A stretch of DNA of 21,464 nt from a virus: IMG/VR virus record IMGVR_UViG_3300046535_001143, positions 1 to 21,464 of that record. One strand, written 5' to 3'. Below, piece by piece: positions 7,617-14,524 of the stretch. Below the pieces are notes generated by a model that saw only the letters and a list, made by a program, of their open reading frames with translations, ran no database searches and had not been told where the DNA came from. The position numbers were made by a program, and so were the translations under genes. Position 1 is the stretch's first letter, and each line of letters opens with the position of its first letter.

Positions 7617-8836
7617 ACAAAAAACTCTTGTGGGTCGGTGACGGCCCAGATACTCCAAGCGGGTTCGGATTGGCCACTCGAAAGACCATAGAATCTTTAG
7701 ACTCGCATTTTGGCGGTCCTTATGACGTTACGGTGCTTGGAATAAATTTCAGAGGCGATCCTGGAACCGTTCCATACCATGTCTATGCCGCCGCAGCCGG
7801 TGGGGACATGCTCGGCATCAACCGCCTAATCTGGATGTGCGCGAACTTCGAGCCCGACCTCATCGTGCTGCAGAACGACCCGTGGCAGATTCCGCTTTAC
7901 CTGCGGCAGTTGCAGCAGTATCCCGAGCATCGGCACATTCCGGTCATCGCGTCGCTGGCCGTCGACGGCAAGAACCAACAGGGCATGAACCACCTCAATG
8001 GCTTGGCGCTGGCCGTCTTCTGGTCCGAGTTCGGGCAGCGCGAGGCGCGCAAGGCCGGGTATACGGGGCCGAGCACGGTCATCCCGTTGGGCGTCGACCT
8101 TGACACCTACTACCCGATCGATAAGACCCAGGCGCGGCTGAACCGCAAGCTCGACTTCGTCAAGGACAAGTTCATCGTCGGCAACGTCAACCGCAACCAG
8201 CCGCGCAAGCGGTGGGACTTGACGATCGAGTACTTCGCCGAGTGGGTCAAGGCCGAGAAGATCAAGGACGCGCGGCTCTACTTCCACACGGCGCCGACGG
8301 GCGACGTCGGCTGCGACGTCAAGCAGTTGGTCAAGTATTACGGCATCCTCGACATGCTGCTGCTGCGCGAGCCGCAGGTTTGGTACGGCGACTCCGACGA
8401 GGCGATGCGCGAGACCTACAACTGCTTCGACGTGCAGGTCAGCACGACGCAGGGCGAGGGGTTCGGCCTGACGACGTTCGAGGGGATGGCGTGCGGCGTG
8501 CCGCAGATCGTGCCTGATTGGGCGGCCCTCGGTGAGTTAGTCAAAGGTGCCGCGACGCTGATACCTTGCACGACGACGGCCATTGGGTGGCCGTACCTGA
8601 ACATCATCGGCGGCATCGCCGATAAGGGAGAGTTCATCAAGTCGCTGTCTCACCTGTATCACGATCGCAACGCCCGCGAGGACTCTTCGTTGCTCGGGTT
8701 GGCTCGCGCCTCGGAAGATAAGTATCGCTGGTCGACCATCGGCGAGCGGTGGGTGAAGGAACTGGCGCAGATCGAAGCCAAGCACACCGAGATCGAGTGG
8801 AAGGACCTGGGACGTCCAGAAGAGGTGACCACGTGA
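7613..8836 (+). CDS. GT4-type glycosyltransferase (GT-B fold)
   Basis: The product is 407 residues, the normal length for family 4. The start at 7613 has GGGAG seven bases upstream and overlaps the HNH stop (ATGA). The N-terminal Rossmann domain opens LLWVGDGPDTPSGFGLATR, the Gly-rich loop region. VIPLGVDLDTYYP (156-168) is the inter-domain signature P-x-G-V-D. GNVNRNQPRKRWD (190-202) carries the Arg/Lys pair that binds the donor diphosphate. EGFGLTTFE (282-290) is the E-x7-E motif, followed by GMACGVPQIV. It is probably a retaining cytoplasmic transferase using a nucleotide-sugar donor. The first 55-60 codons are A+T-rich like the adjacent HNH gene, while the rest matches the phage, so the gene is a composition mosaic. 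It is the last enzyme of the cassette. Confidence 0.9.
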   Translation: MNKKLLWVGDGPDTPSGFGLATRKTIESLDSHFGGPYDVTVLGINFRGDPGTVPYHVYAAAAGGDMLGINRLIWMCANFEPDLIVLQNDPWQIPLYLRQLQQYPEHRHIPVIASLAVDGKNQQGMNHLNGLALAVFWSEFGQREARKAGYTGPSTVIPLGVDLDTYYPIDKTQARLNRKLDFVKDKFIVGNVNRNQPRKRWDLTIEYFAEWVKAEKIKDARLYFHTAPTGDVGCDVKQLVKYYGILDMLLLREPQVWYGDSDEAMRETYNCFDVQVSTTQGEGFGLTTFEGMACGVPQIVPDWAALGELVKGAATLIPCTTTAIGWPYLNIIGGIADKGEFIKSLSHLYHDRNAREDSSLLGLARASEDKYRWSTIGERWVKELAQIEAKHTEIEWKDLGRPEEVTT

Positions 8837-9267
8837 AGCCGGACGCCGCCGCGATGATCGCGAAGCTGCAGAAGGTCCTGAAGATCTGGCCGACGCGCGT
8901 CGGCGCGGCCCTCTACCAAGAAGGGCAGATCATCATGACCGAATCGAAGAAGCGCTGCCCGGTGGCACCCGACGGAGGAACGCTGCGGGCGAGCGGGCAG
9001 GTGCATCCGCCTGAGTACGCCGGGCCGCACATCTCGGTGACGCTGTCCTACGGCGGCGCGGCCGAAGCCTACGCCATCGCCGTGCACGAGCACCTGTCGG
9101 AGCACTCGCCGCCCTCGTGGAAGGCGGCCGAGGCGGCTGGACGGGGCATCCATTGGAACGTGCCAGGCACGGGGCCGAAGTTCCTCGAAGGGCCGATCAA
9201 CGAAGCGCAGCCGACATTGGCGGCTCGAATCGCACAGCGGATCAACTTGAACGAGGTGCAGGTCTAA
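8833..9267 (+). CDS. HK97 gp10-like neck/tail-completion protein
   Basis: The product is 144 residues. The GTG at 8833 overlaps the previous stop (GTGA); the longer frame from 8749 shadows the upstream gene. The pattern is that of the HK97-gp10/minor structural family: an N-terminal helix pair, then KKRCPVAPDGGTLRASGQVH (family consensus PVdTG.LR.S), a YGGAAEAYAIAVHEHL strand-turn (consensus Y...vE.G), and a C-terminal GPKFLEGPINEAQPTLAARI helix (consensus P.Fl..a......). Such proteins sit at the head-tail interface in siphoviruses. It is where the conserved neck order resumes after the sugar cassette. The next ATG overlaps its stop by one base (TAATG). Confidence 0.8.
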   Translation: MKPDAAAMIAKLQKVLKIWPTRVGAALYQEGQIIMTESKKRCPVAPDGGTLRASGQVHPPEYAGPHISVTLSYGGAAEAYAIAVHEHLSEHSPPSWKAAEAAGRGIHWNVPGTGPKFLEGPINEAQPTLAARIAQRINLNEVQV

Positions 9268-9671
9268 TGCCCTTCCTCGATGAACTCGCAGATCGGCTTG
9301 TCGCCGCAGGCGTCGGCACGCGCAGTGCCAACATCTTCCTCGGGGCTAATGCGCTTATCCCGCAGGGCGACGGGCCGTTCTTGACGGTCATCGAGACGGG
9401 CGGCATGGCGCCGACGCGCATCCAGAACAAGGCGAGCGTGCATACGCAGCAGCCGACGGCGCAGATCGCCGTGCGCGCCGCCCGTTATAACGTGGCGCGG
9501 ACGATGAGCAAGGCGGCGTATGACGCGCTCGACGGCGTCTTCAACACGACCCTCAGCGGCACGTTCTATCAGCGCATGGTCGCACGACAAGAACCGACGG
9601 ACATCGGATTGGACAGCGTGGGGCGTCCCGTCATTGTCTTCAACGTTGAAGCACAAAAGGAGCCCTCGTAG
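9267..9671 (+). CDS. Tail terminator / minor capsid-type protein
   Basis: The product is 134 residues. ATG 9267 shares one base with the previous TAA; the longer frame from 9117 is a shadow. The sequence MPFLDELADRLVAAGVG, then IFLGANALIPQGDGPFLTVI and PTAQIAVRAARYNVARTMSKA, then a C-terminal region with YQRMVARQEPTDIGLDSVGR, matches the small family found just before tail tube genes and annotated as minor capsid or tail terminator. These proteins form the hexameric ring ending tube growth. No enzyme motif is visible. After it comes a 57-base untranslated gap with a good ribosome site for the tube gene. Context and pattern agree; the exact family name is from memory. Confidence 0.7.
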   Translation: MPFLDELADRLVAAGVGTRSANIFLGANALIPQGDGPFLTVIETGGMAPTRIQNKASVHTQQPTAQIAVRAARYNVARTMSKAAYDALDGVFNTTLSGTFYQRMVARQEPTDIGLDSVGRPVIVFNVEAQKEPS

Positions 9672-9715
9672 TAGGTAGCTGTTCACCGCACGTTCGAGCC
9701 TCGGCCCTCTTATAC

Positions 9716-9720
9716 AGGAG
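9716..9720 (+). promoter_or_regulatory. Strong Shine-Dalgarno AGGAG for the tail tube gene
   Basis: AGGAG lies 8 bases before ATG 9729 in one of the few real intergenic gaps of the window. It fits the high expression needed for a tube subunit. Confidence 0.65.
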
Positions 9721-9728
9721 TGTGACAC

Positions 9729-10163
9729 ATGGCGATCTCAGGACACGGAACAAAAGTCGCGCGCGCGCCCGCCGCCACGCCGACGGTCTTCACCGACATC
9801 GCGGAGATGAAGGACGTCACCCCGCCAGAGTTTTCCCGCAACGAGTTCGACGCGACGACGCAGAACCTCAACATCGACACCTACGTGGTCGGTGTGCTGC
9901 GTCGCAGCGGATTCACGATGTCGCTGAACTTCCTCGACACCGACGGATCGCACGACCACCTGACCGGTTTGCTCAAGGCGATGATCACGGAACCGCCGCC
10001 GGTGGACGGCTACCGGATCACGTTCCCGAGCGGCGTCATCTGGGTGATGAGCGGTCAGGTGTCGAAGTTTGCGCCGAAGTATCCGGTGGACGGCCTGCAG
10101 GAAGCCGCGGTCACGATTCGACCGACGGGCCGCATGACCATCAACGGGATCGTCATCGGCTAG
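9729..10163 (+). CDS. Major tail tube protein
   Basis: The product is 144 residues. Its place between a terminator-type gene and the G/G-T chaperones is the standard slot for the tail tube subunit. The sequence is beta-rich with a long loop, as expected for the tube beta-sandwich: TVFTDIAEMKDVTPPEFSRN at the start, then NLNIDTYVVGVLRRSGFTMS, then HLTGLLKAMITEPPPVDGYR as the helix-strand core, and VDGLQEAAVTIRPTGRM near the end. DGLQEAAVTIRPTG resembles the final strand of lambda-gpV-like tube proteins. It has its own AGGAG site in a 57-base gap, and a structured 98-base spacer follows it; these are the only two sizeable gaps in the window, which fits independent high expression. A 307-residue overlapping frame (9722-10645) is a shadow over this gene. 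Confidence 0.8.
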   Translation: MAISGHGTKVARAPAATPTVFTDIAEMKDVTPPEFSRNEFDATTQNLNIDTYVVGVLRRSGFTMSLNFLDTDGSHDHLTGLLKAMITEPPPVDGYRITFPSGVIWVMSGQVSKFAPKYPVDGLQEAAVTIRPTGRMTINGIVIG

Positions 10164-10169
10164 GTCTGC

Positions 10170-10250
10170 CCCACGCAGCGTTTGCTTCTCCCTTGCCGGT
10201 TCAGGGGACCAAGCGTAGTAGGAACCGGCACTTACCTCGGCATGCGTGGG
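10170..10250 (+). promoter_or_regulatory. Nested stem-loop before the tail chaperone gene
   Basis: The 98-base gap between tube and chaperone genes holds two nested perfect inverted repeats. The outer pair is 10170-10177 with 10243-10250 (CCCACGCA/TGCGTGGG, 8 bp); the inner pair is 10194-10202 with 10222-10230 (TGCCGGTTC/GAACCGGCA, 9 bp, 19-base loop). The 3' outer arm contains the first G residues of the purine-rich GGGAAGAG (10248-10254), the only visible ribosome site for ATG 10262, so folding could partly mask it. There is no T-run, so this is not a typical intrinsic terminator. Regulation is inferred. Confidence 0.45.
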
Positions 10251-10261
10251 AAGAGCAGATT

Positions 10262-10645
10262 ATGAGCGAACAGAACGGACATCAGCGGATCTTGAGCGTC
10301 GATGAAATGCTCGGGGCGGACGACGTCGAATACGCGACGATCCCGAGCTGGAAAATCAAGGACAAGACCGGCGAACTGGTGCAGGGCTACGTGCGCATCG
10401 CGTCGCTGAACGCCGAGGATCTCATCGAGTGGCGTGAGGCGAACGAGGGGCCGGCGAAGCGCACGATGGGCATCCGGTTGCTCGTCAGCAGCCTCGTCGA
10501 CGAGCACGGCAATCGTATCGGCAACGCCAAGCACTACGAACTGTTCAAGAAGAAGTCGAACGCGGTAATGGAGAAGATCCTGGCCGAGATCATCAAGCTG
10601 AATGGCATGACGCAGAAGGCGGAGACGACGGCAAAAAACGACTGA
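10262..10645 (+). CDS. Tail assembly chaperone, G-type (pre-frameshift product)
   Basis: The product is 127 residues when read to the TGA at 10643-10645. The start ATG 10262 is preceded by GGGAAGAG at 10248-10254; the frame is open much further upstream, but only over the tube gene in another phase. The sequence WKIKDKTGELVQGYVRIASL, then LIEWREANEGPAKRTMGIRL and ELFKKKSNAVMEKILAEIIK, is typical of siphovirus G-type chaperones that coat the tape measure protein and recruit tube subunits. Near the 3' end the ribosome meets the slippery heptamer A AAA AAC (10633-10639) two codons before the stop. A minority of ribosomes should shift to -1 and make a 241-residue G-T fusion. Both products are transient assembly factors not usually kept in the virion. 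Confidence 0.85.
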   Translation: MSEQNGHQRILSVDEMLGADDVEYATIPSWKIKDKTGELVQGYVRIASLNAEDLIEWREANEGPAKRTMGIRLLVSSLVDEHGNRIGNAKHYELFKKKSNAVMEKILAEIIKLNGMTQKAETTAKND

Positions 10646-10670
10646 AGCGAAGCCCGAGCCGGCGCTTCGC
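10633..10670 (+). promoter_or_regulatory. Programmed -1 ribosomal frameshift site with hairpin
   Basis: In the G frame the codons are GCA AAA AAC GAC TGA, so bases 10633-10639 form A AAA AAC, a canonical X XXY YYZ slippery heptamer. After a 7-base spacer, 10647-10653 (GCGAAGC) pairs perfectly with 10664-10670 (GCTTCGC). Inside, CCG 10654-10656 can also pair with CGG 10660-10662. A -1 slip leads directly into a frame open to the TAG at 10984-10986. Heptamer phase, spacer, hairpin and downstream frame all agree. Confidence 0.88.
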
Positions 10671-10986
10671 CTATCAGTTGGCCGTCAAGCTCGGGCATGC
10701 GAACGTCGACGGCATGCTCCGGGCGATGTCGGCCAAGCAGTTTCGCGACTGGGAGACGTATGCGCAAATCGAGCCGTTCGGAGAGATGCGCCAGGACTAC
10801 CGCATCGCGAGCGTGGTGGCGATGATCTTCAACATGGCGGTCAAGTCGGAGGACCGCAAGCCGATCAAGGAGTTCCTCTTGCCCTTCGGCGAAGACGTTG
10901 AGAAGTCACGGCAGACGCCCGAGCAGATGGAGCGCATGGCCAAGTGGATCGCCCTCTGCTATTCGGTCGGCGCAAAGGATCTGTAG
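10639..10986 (+). CDS. Tail assembly chaperone T part, expressed as G-T fusion
   Basis: This frame is open from the slippery site to TAG 10984-10986 and adds 115 residues after codon 126 of G, giving a 241-residue fusion. It lacks a convincing start of its own: the first initiator-like codon is TTG 10678 without a Shine-Dalgarno, so translation by frameshift is far more likely. The sequence AKQFRDWETYAQIEPFGEMR, followed by a hydrophobic stretch ending in MIFN, matches the T-domain consensus (m s..e..eW..y...ePfGe.r.D.r...i). In lambda the T domain binds the tape measure protein and brings tail tube subunits to it; the tape measure gene starts one base after this stop, fitting that role. Confidence 0.85.
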   Translation, partial: RLKRSPSRRFAYQLAVKLGHANVDGMLRAMSAKQFRDWETYAQIEPFGEMRQDYRIASVVAMIFNMAVKSEDRKPIKEFLLPFGEDVEKSRQTPEQMERMAKWIALCYSVGAKDL

Positions 10987-13900
10987 ATGGACATCGGGTC
11001 ACTCACTGGCGAAATCACCCTCGAAGATAAGCTCTCTGGCGCCCTCGACAGCGTCACCGAGAAGATCAAGGACTTCGCCGGAGAGCTGGAAGGCTTGACG
11101 GGCATCGCGGCCATCGGCTTCGGCGTGCTGACGGCCGCGGTGCTCGCGACGACGGCGAGCATCGTGAAGCTCGGCGAAGAAGGGTCGACGCTTCTAGGGG
11201 TGGAGACGGCCTTCGATCATCTGGCCGAGGCGGCCGGCACGACGGGGGATTCGCTACGCGAGCGTCTCACGACGGGGCTCAAGGGAACGGTAGACGAGAT
11301 GGATCAAATGCAGGCCACGCAGCGCCTGCTCGTCTCGGGCTTCAAGCTCACAAATGATCAAGCGCAGTTACTGGCCGAAACGGCACGCGAGTTGGGCAAG
11401 GCGTTCGGCGTCGACGCAGCCTCTGAACTGGAGACGATGAGCACGGCGTTGGCGACCGGCCGCACGCGGACGCTGGCTCTACAGGGCGTCGTCGTCGACG
11501 TCAAGAAAGGCGAGGAAGAGTTCGCCAAGTCAATCGGCACGACGGTCGACCAACTGAACGCCGAAGGGCTCCTCGAGGGCAAGCGCATTGCCATCATGGA
11601 GGGCGTCAAGGCGAAGCGCGACGCGCTCGGCGTCTCAGAACTGAGCTTCAAGGAGATGGTCCAGCAGACGAACACCGCCATCAAGGATTGGGGCGAAAGC
11701 CTCGCCAAGTCCGTCGCCTCGTCACCCGACGTACTGCAGGCGTATCAGGCGATGAAGCAGGCGTTCGTCAATACGTTCGGCGGCGACTCGCAGGACATGC
11801 TCAAGACGATCACCGGGTGGATCAACACCTTCGCCAAGGGCGTGACTGAGAACGGCCCGACGGTCGTCAAGGTGCTCGGAGACGTGCTCAGCGGCATCAA
11901 GAGCGTCTTCGATTTCCTCGCCGCGCACGAGACGGCGATCAAGAACCTCGCCGTCGGCGTCGCGGCCTACGCGGCGGCGTGGGAACTGCTGACCTTTGGC
12001 GGGACGATCGTCACCGGCGTCATCGCAGGCCTCAAGGCCATCCAAGTCTCGGCCACGCTGCTCGAAGCCAGCTCGCTCATCGGCCTCATCACGCCCATCG
12101 GCCTCGTCGCGGCCGCGGTCGCAGGGCTCGCCGTCGCGGTCTACAACTTCAACAAGCAGATTGCCGACATGCAGAAGCCCAGCACGACGGGCGACCTGCT
12201 CGACAGCCTGAAGACGAAGGCCAACGGCGCCGGCCTGACCATCGACGACCTGAACAAGAAGATGGCGGCATTGGGCAAAGGGCCGCTGGAAGGCACGACG
12301 CTCAACATCCCAGGCATCGGAGCCAAAGGCGCCGCGCCGACCGACAACTCGAAGTTCATCAAGGACCAGTCCGACAAGATCGAGGCCGCGACGTCGGCGA
12401 GCATCGCCAAGACGCAGGAACTCTGGGACCAATACTTCACGACGCTCGACAAGATGAACCTCGACTCTGTCGGCGCGCAGGTCCTGGCCATCGACCGCAA
12501 GGAGACGGCCGAGGTCGCCGCCCTCGACAAGAGCAAGAAGTACAACCAGGATTACCAAAACCAGCTGCAGGCGATCGAGGCCGTGGCCGCGGTCAACCGC
12601 GCGGCGATCTTCGAGGACCTGCGCAAGAAGAACGTCGCAGCCGACGAGAAGGCGCTGGCCGAGAGCCAGGTGGCGTTGGTCGCCGACGGCGAGAAGCGCC
12701 TCGCCTTGAGCACGTCGACGTTCGACAAGCTCACGGCGGCGGCCGAGAAGGAGCAGCGCGCGCTCGAGGACGTCACGACGACGGGCCTCGACCGTCAACT
12801 GCTCGACATCCAGCGCTCGGCCGAGGACCAGATTGCCGCGCTCGGCGCCGTGCCGCAGGACGAAGCCCTGGCGTCGCTCTGGCAGGCGAACGTTGACAAG
12901 ATCCACGCCATCCAGCAGCAGCAGGTCGACAACCTCTACGTCGACAACGCCGCGATGGTGAAGAACTCCTACGATGCGCTGCAGGCCATCGCCGACAAGA
13001 ACTACACGACGTGGATGAAGATGGCGGCTGATCCGGACATCTATTCCAAGCAGGCCGTCCAGGACATGAAGGACATCGCCGACGCCTCGCAGCGTGCGGC
13101 GTTGGGCATCCAGAAGAGCCTCGGGGATGACCTCTTCACCGCGTTGAAAGGCGTCCCGAACACGATCGCGGACGCCTTCAAGAGCGGCGGCAGCCTGCTG
13201 AGTGCGGCCGAATCGCTCGGCAGTCAGTTCGGGGCCATCTTCGGCAAGCACATCGGCACGTCGATCTCCGACGCCGTCTCTGGCCTCGGGTCGCTGGCTG
13301 GCCCGATCGGCGCGGCCATTGGCGCGCTCGCCGGTCCGCTCATCGGCCTGCTGGCCAAGATCGGCGGACCCTCGCAGAACGAGCTGGCCGCGCGCTCGAC
13401 GTTCGCCGACTTCCAGAAGCAGTTCGGCACGCTCCCCCAGACGATCGACGCCGTGGGCGCCGCGTACGCCCGCATGGGGCTGACAGGTACCGAGGCCCAG
13501 CGCGACATCCAGCGCGCCCTCGACGCGACGCACGTCAGCGCCGCGGCTGAGGCCTCGGCCCTCGACACGATCAACCTCGTGCTCGACGCCGACAAGCAGC
13601 GCACGCAGGACCTCACCGACGCCACGAACGCCGTCATCACGGCGGGCAAAGGCTACTCTGGGCCGCTCCCGGCGGCCCTTCAGGTGACCATCGATCAGAT
13701 CATGAACGCCTCGGGCGCGACCGACGCCATGAAGACGGCGCTGCAGGGCGTGCTCGACCAGGCTGAGCCAGACTACAAGAAGCTCACCGCGCTGGCTGGC
13801 ACCTACGGCCTCTCGCTGGCGGACCTCGGGCCGAAGTTCGAGCAGGCGGACCTCGAAGGACGTTCGAAGCAGATCTTCGACGACTTCACGGCCCTCACGC

Positions 13901-14523
13901 AGGCCGGCGGCGACGTCGGCGGCGTCCTCAGCCACATGCGCGACCAGATCAGCGCCTTGGTCGACGATTCGCTGAAGTTCGGCACGGCGATCCCCGAGAA
14001 CATGAAGCCGCTGATCGACGAACTGGCGAAGAGCGGGCAGCTGACCGACGACCAAGGCAACAAGATCGAGGACACCAGCAAGCTGACGTTCGAGGACACG
14101 CCGCTCGACAAGAGCTTGAAGGGGTTGAACGACGCCATCGATCACCTCTCAGAAGTGCTGGGCCTCGTGCCAGGTCAGCTTGACAAGATCGGCACGGCCG
14201 CGAACAACCTACCGAAGGATCCCTTCGCCAACTATAACCCTCCGGCACCGCCCGTTGAGCAACCGCAAGGCTATGCATCAGGCGGCACGGTCTACGCTGC
14301 ATCAGGGATGACTTCCGGCCCCCGCGGCACGGACACCGTGCCGGCGTGGCTGACGCCGGGCGAAGACGTCACGTCGGTCCAGCAGAAGCAGGACAACGCC
14401 GAGGCGTTCGGCGCGCTGCAGACGGAAGTGATGGGACTGCGCGCCGACATGAGGAACCAATTCCCACGCGCGATTGGCAGGGCGATCGGCACCGCCCTCG
14501 TCGGCGTCAGGACGACGTCCTAA
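10987..14523 (+). CDS. Tape measure protein
   Basis: The product is 1178 residues. It starts right after the T stop, with AAGG about 8-9 bases upstream. Long helical, Ala/Lys/Asp/Gln-rich stretches (about 430-730) are broken by hydrophobic segments near 38-60, 320-388 and 762-795, which fit the membrane-active parts that help DNA cross the host membrane. The C-terminus has GPRGTDTVPAWLTPGEDV near residue 1115, the PRGTDTVPAxLTPGE signature of siphovirus tape measure proteins, after Gly-rich YASGGTVYAASG. With the usual 1.5 Angstrom per residue this predicts a tail of roughly 175 nm if unprocessed. No muramidase, transglycosylase or peptidase motif was recognised. A long minus-strand frame beneath it is a G+C-driven shadow. 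Confidence 0.93.
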   Translation: MDIGSLTGEITLEDKLSGALDSVTEKIKDFAGELEGLTGIAAIGFGVLTAAVLATTASIVKLGEEGSTLLGVETAFDHLAEAAGTTGDSLRERLTTGLKGTVDEMDQMQATQRLLVSGFKLTNDQAQLLAETARELGKAFGVDAASELETMSTALATGRTRTLALQGVVVDVKKGEEEFAKSIGTTVDQLNAEGLLEGKRIAIMEGVKAKRDALGVSELSFKEMVQQTNTAIKDWGESLAKSVASSPDVLQAYQAMKQAFVNTFGGDSQDMLKTITGWINTFAKGVTENGPTVVKVLGDVLSGIKSVFDFLAAHETAIKNLAVGVAAYAAAWELLTFGGTIVTGVIAGLKAIQVSATLLEASSLIGLITPIGLVAAAVAGLAVAVYNFNKQIADMQKPSTTGDLLDSLKTKANGAGLTIDDLNKKMAALGKGPLEGTTLNIPGIGAKGAAPTDNSKFIKDQSDKIEAATSASIAKTQELWDQYFTTLDKMNLDSVGAQVLAIDRKETAEVAALDKSKKYNQDYQNQLQAIEAVAAVNRAAIFEDLRKKNVAADEKALAESQVALVADGEKRLALSTSTFDKLTAAAEKEQRALEDVTTTGLDRQLLDIQRSAEDQIAALGAVPQDEALASLWQANVDKIHAIQQQQVDNLYVDNAAMVKNSYDALQAIADKNYTTWMKMAADPDIYSKQAVQDMKDIADASQRAALGIQKSLGDDLFTALKGVPNTIADAFKSGGSLLSAAESLGSQFGAIFGKHIGTSISDAVSGLGSLAGPIGAAIGALAGPLIGLLAKIGGPSQNELAARSTFADFQKQFGTLPQTIDAVGAAYARMGLTGTEAQRDIQRALDATHVSAAAEASALDTINLVLDADKQRTQDLTDATNAVITAGKGYSGPLPAALQVTIDQIMNASGATDAMKTALQGVLDQAEPDYKKLTALAGTYGLSLADLGPKFEQADLEGRSKQIFDDFTALTQAGGDVGGVLSHMRDQISALVDDSLKFGTAIPENMKPLIDELAKSGQLTDDQGNKIEDTSKLTFEDTPLDKSLKGLNDAIDHLSEVLGLVPGQLDKIGTAANNLPKDPFANYNPPAPPVEQPQGYASGGTVYAASGMTSGPRGTDTVPAWLTPGEDVTSVQQKQDNAEAFGALQTEVMGLRADMRNQFPRAIGRAIGTALVGVRTTS

Positions 14524-14524
14524 G

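Larger units (their letters stand above)
7092..7780 (+). mobile_element. Acquired low-G+C tract carrying the HNH gene
   Basis: The stretch from the end of the short transferase gene to about codon 56 of the next gene is A+T-rich and uses codons scarce nearby (AGA, ATA, AAA, TTT). Counted 60-base lines give 43 G/C at 7021-7080, 29 at 7141-7200, 21 at 7381-7440, 27 at 7681-7740, 32 at 7741-7800 and 36 at 7801-7860. The right boundary is therefore inside a coding gene, at roughly 7760-7800. No inverted or direct terminal repeats were seen, so this looks like homing with co-conversion of flank, or a recombination patch, rather than an insertion sequence. Boundaries are approximate. Confidence 0.55.

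Noticed and set aside
10194-10230. Intrinsic terminator after the tail tube gene
   Set aside because: The stem is good, but the loop is 19 bases and no T-run follows, so a standard terminator is not supported.
9722-10645. A 307-codon + frame starting just before the tail tube gene
   Set aside because: Its first 180 codons run out of frame over the tube gene and encode Arg/His-rich filler; only the part from 10262 is a real gene.
11979-12896. A 305-codon + frame inside the tape measure gene
   Set aside because: Arg/His/Gly-rich out-of-frame translation with no domain and no ribosome site.
11722-14145. Minus-strand open frame of 807 codons under the tape measure gene
   Set aside because: It is a low-complexity Arg/Val/Asp/Leu antisense frame caused by G+C-rich codons. 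The + strand frame has clear tape measure signatures.
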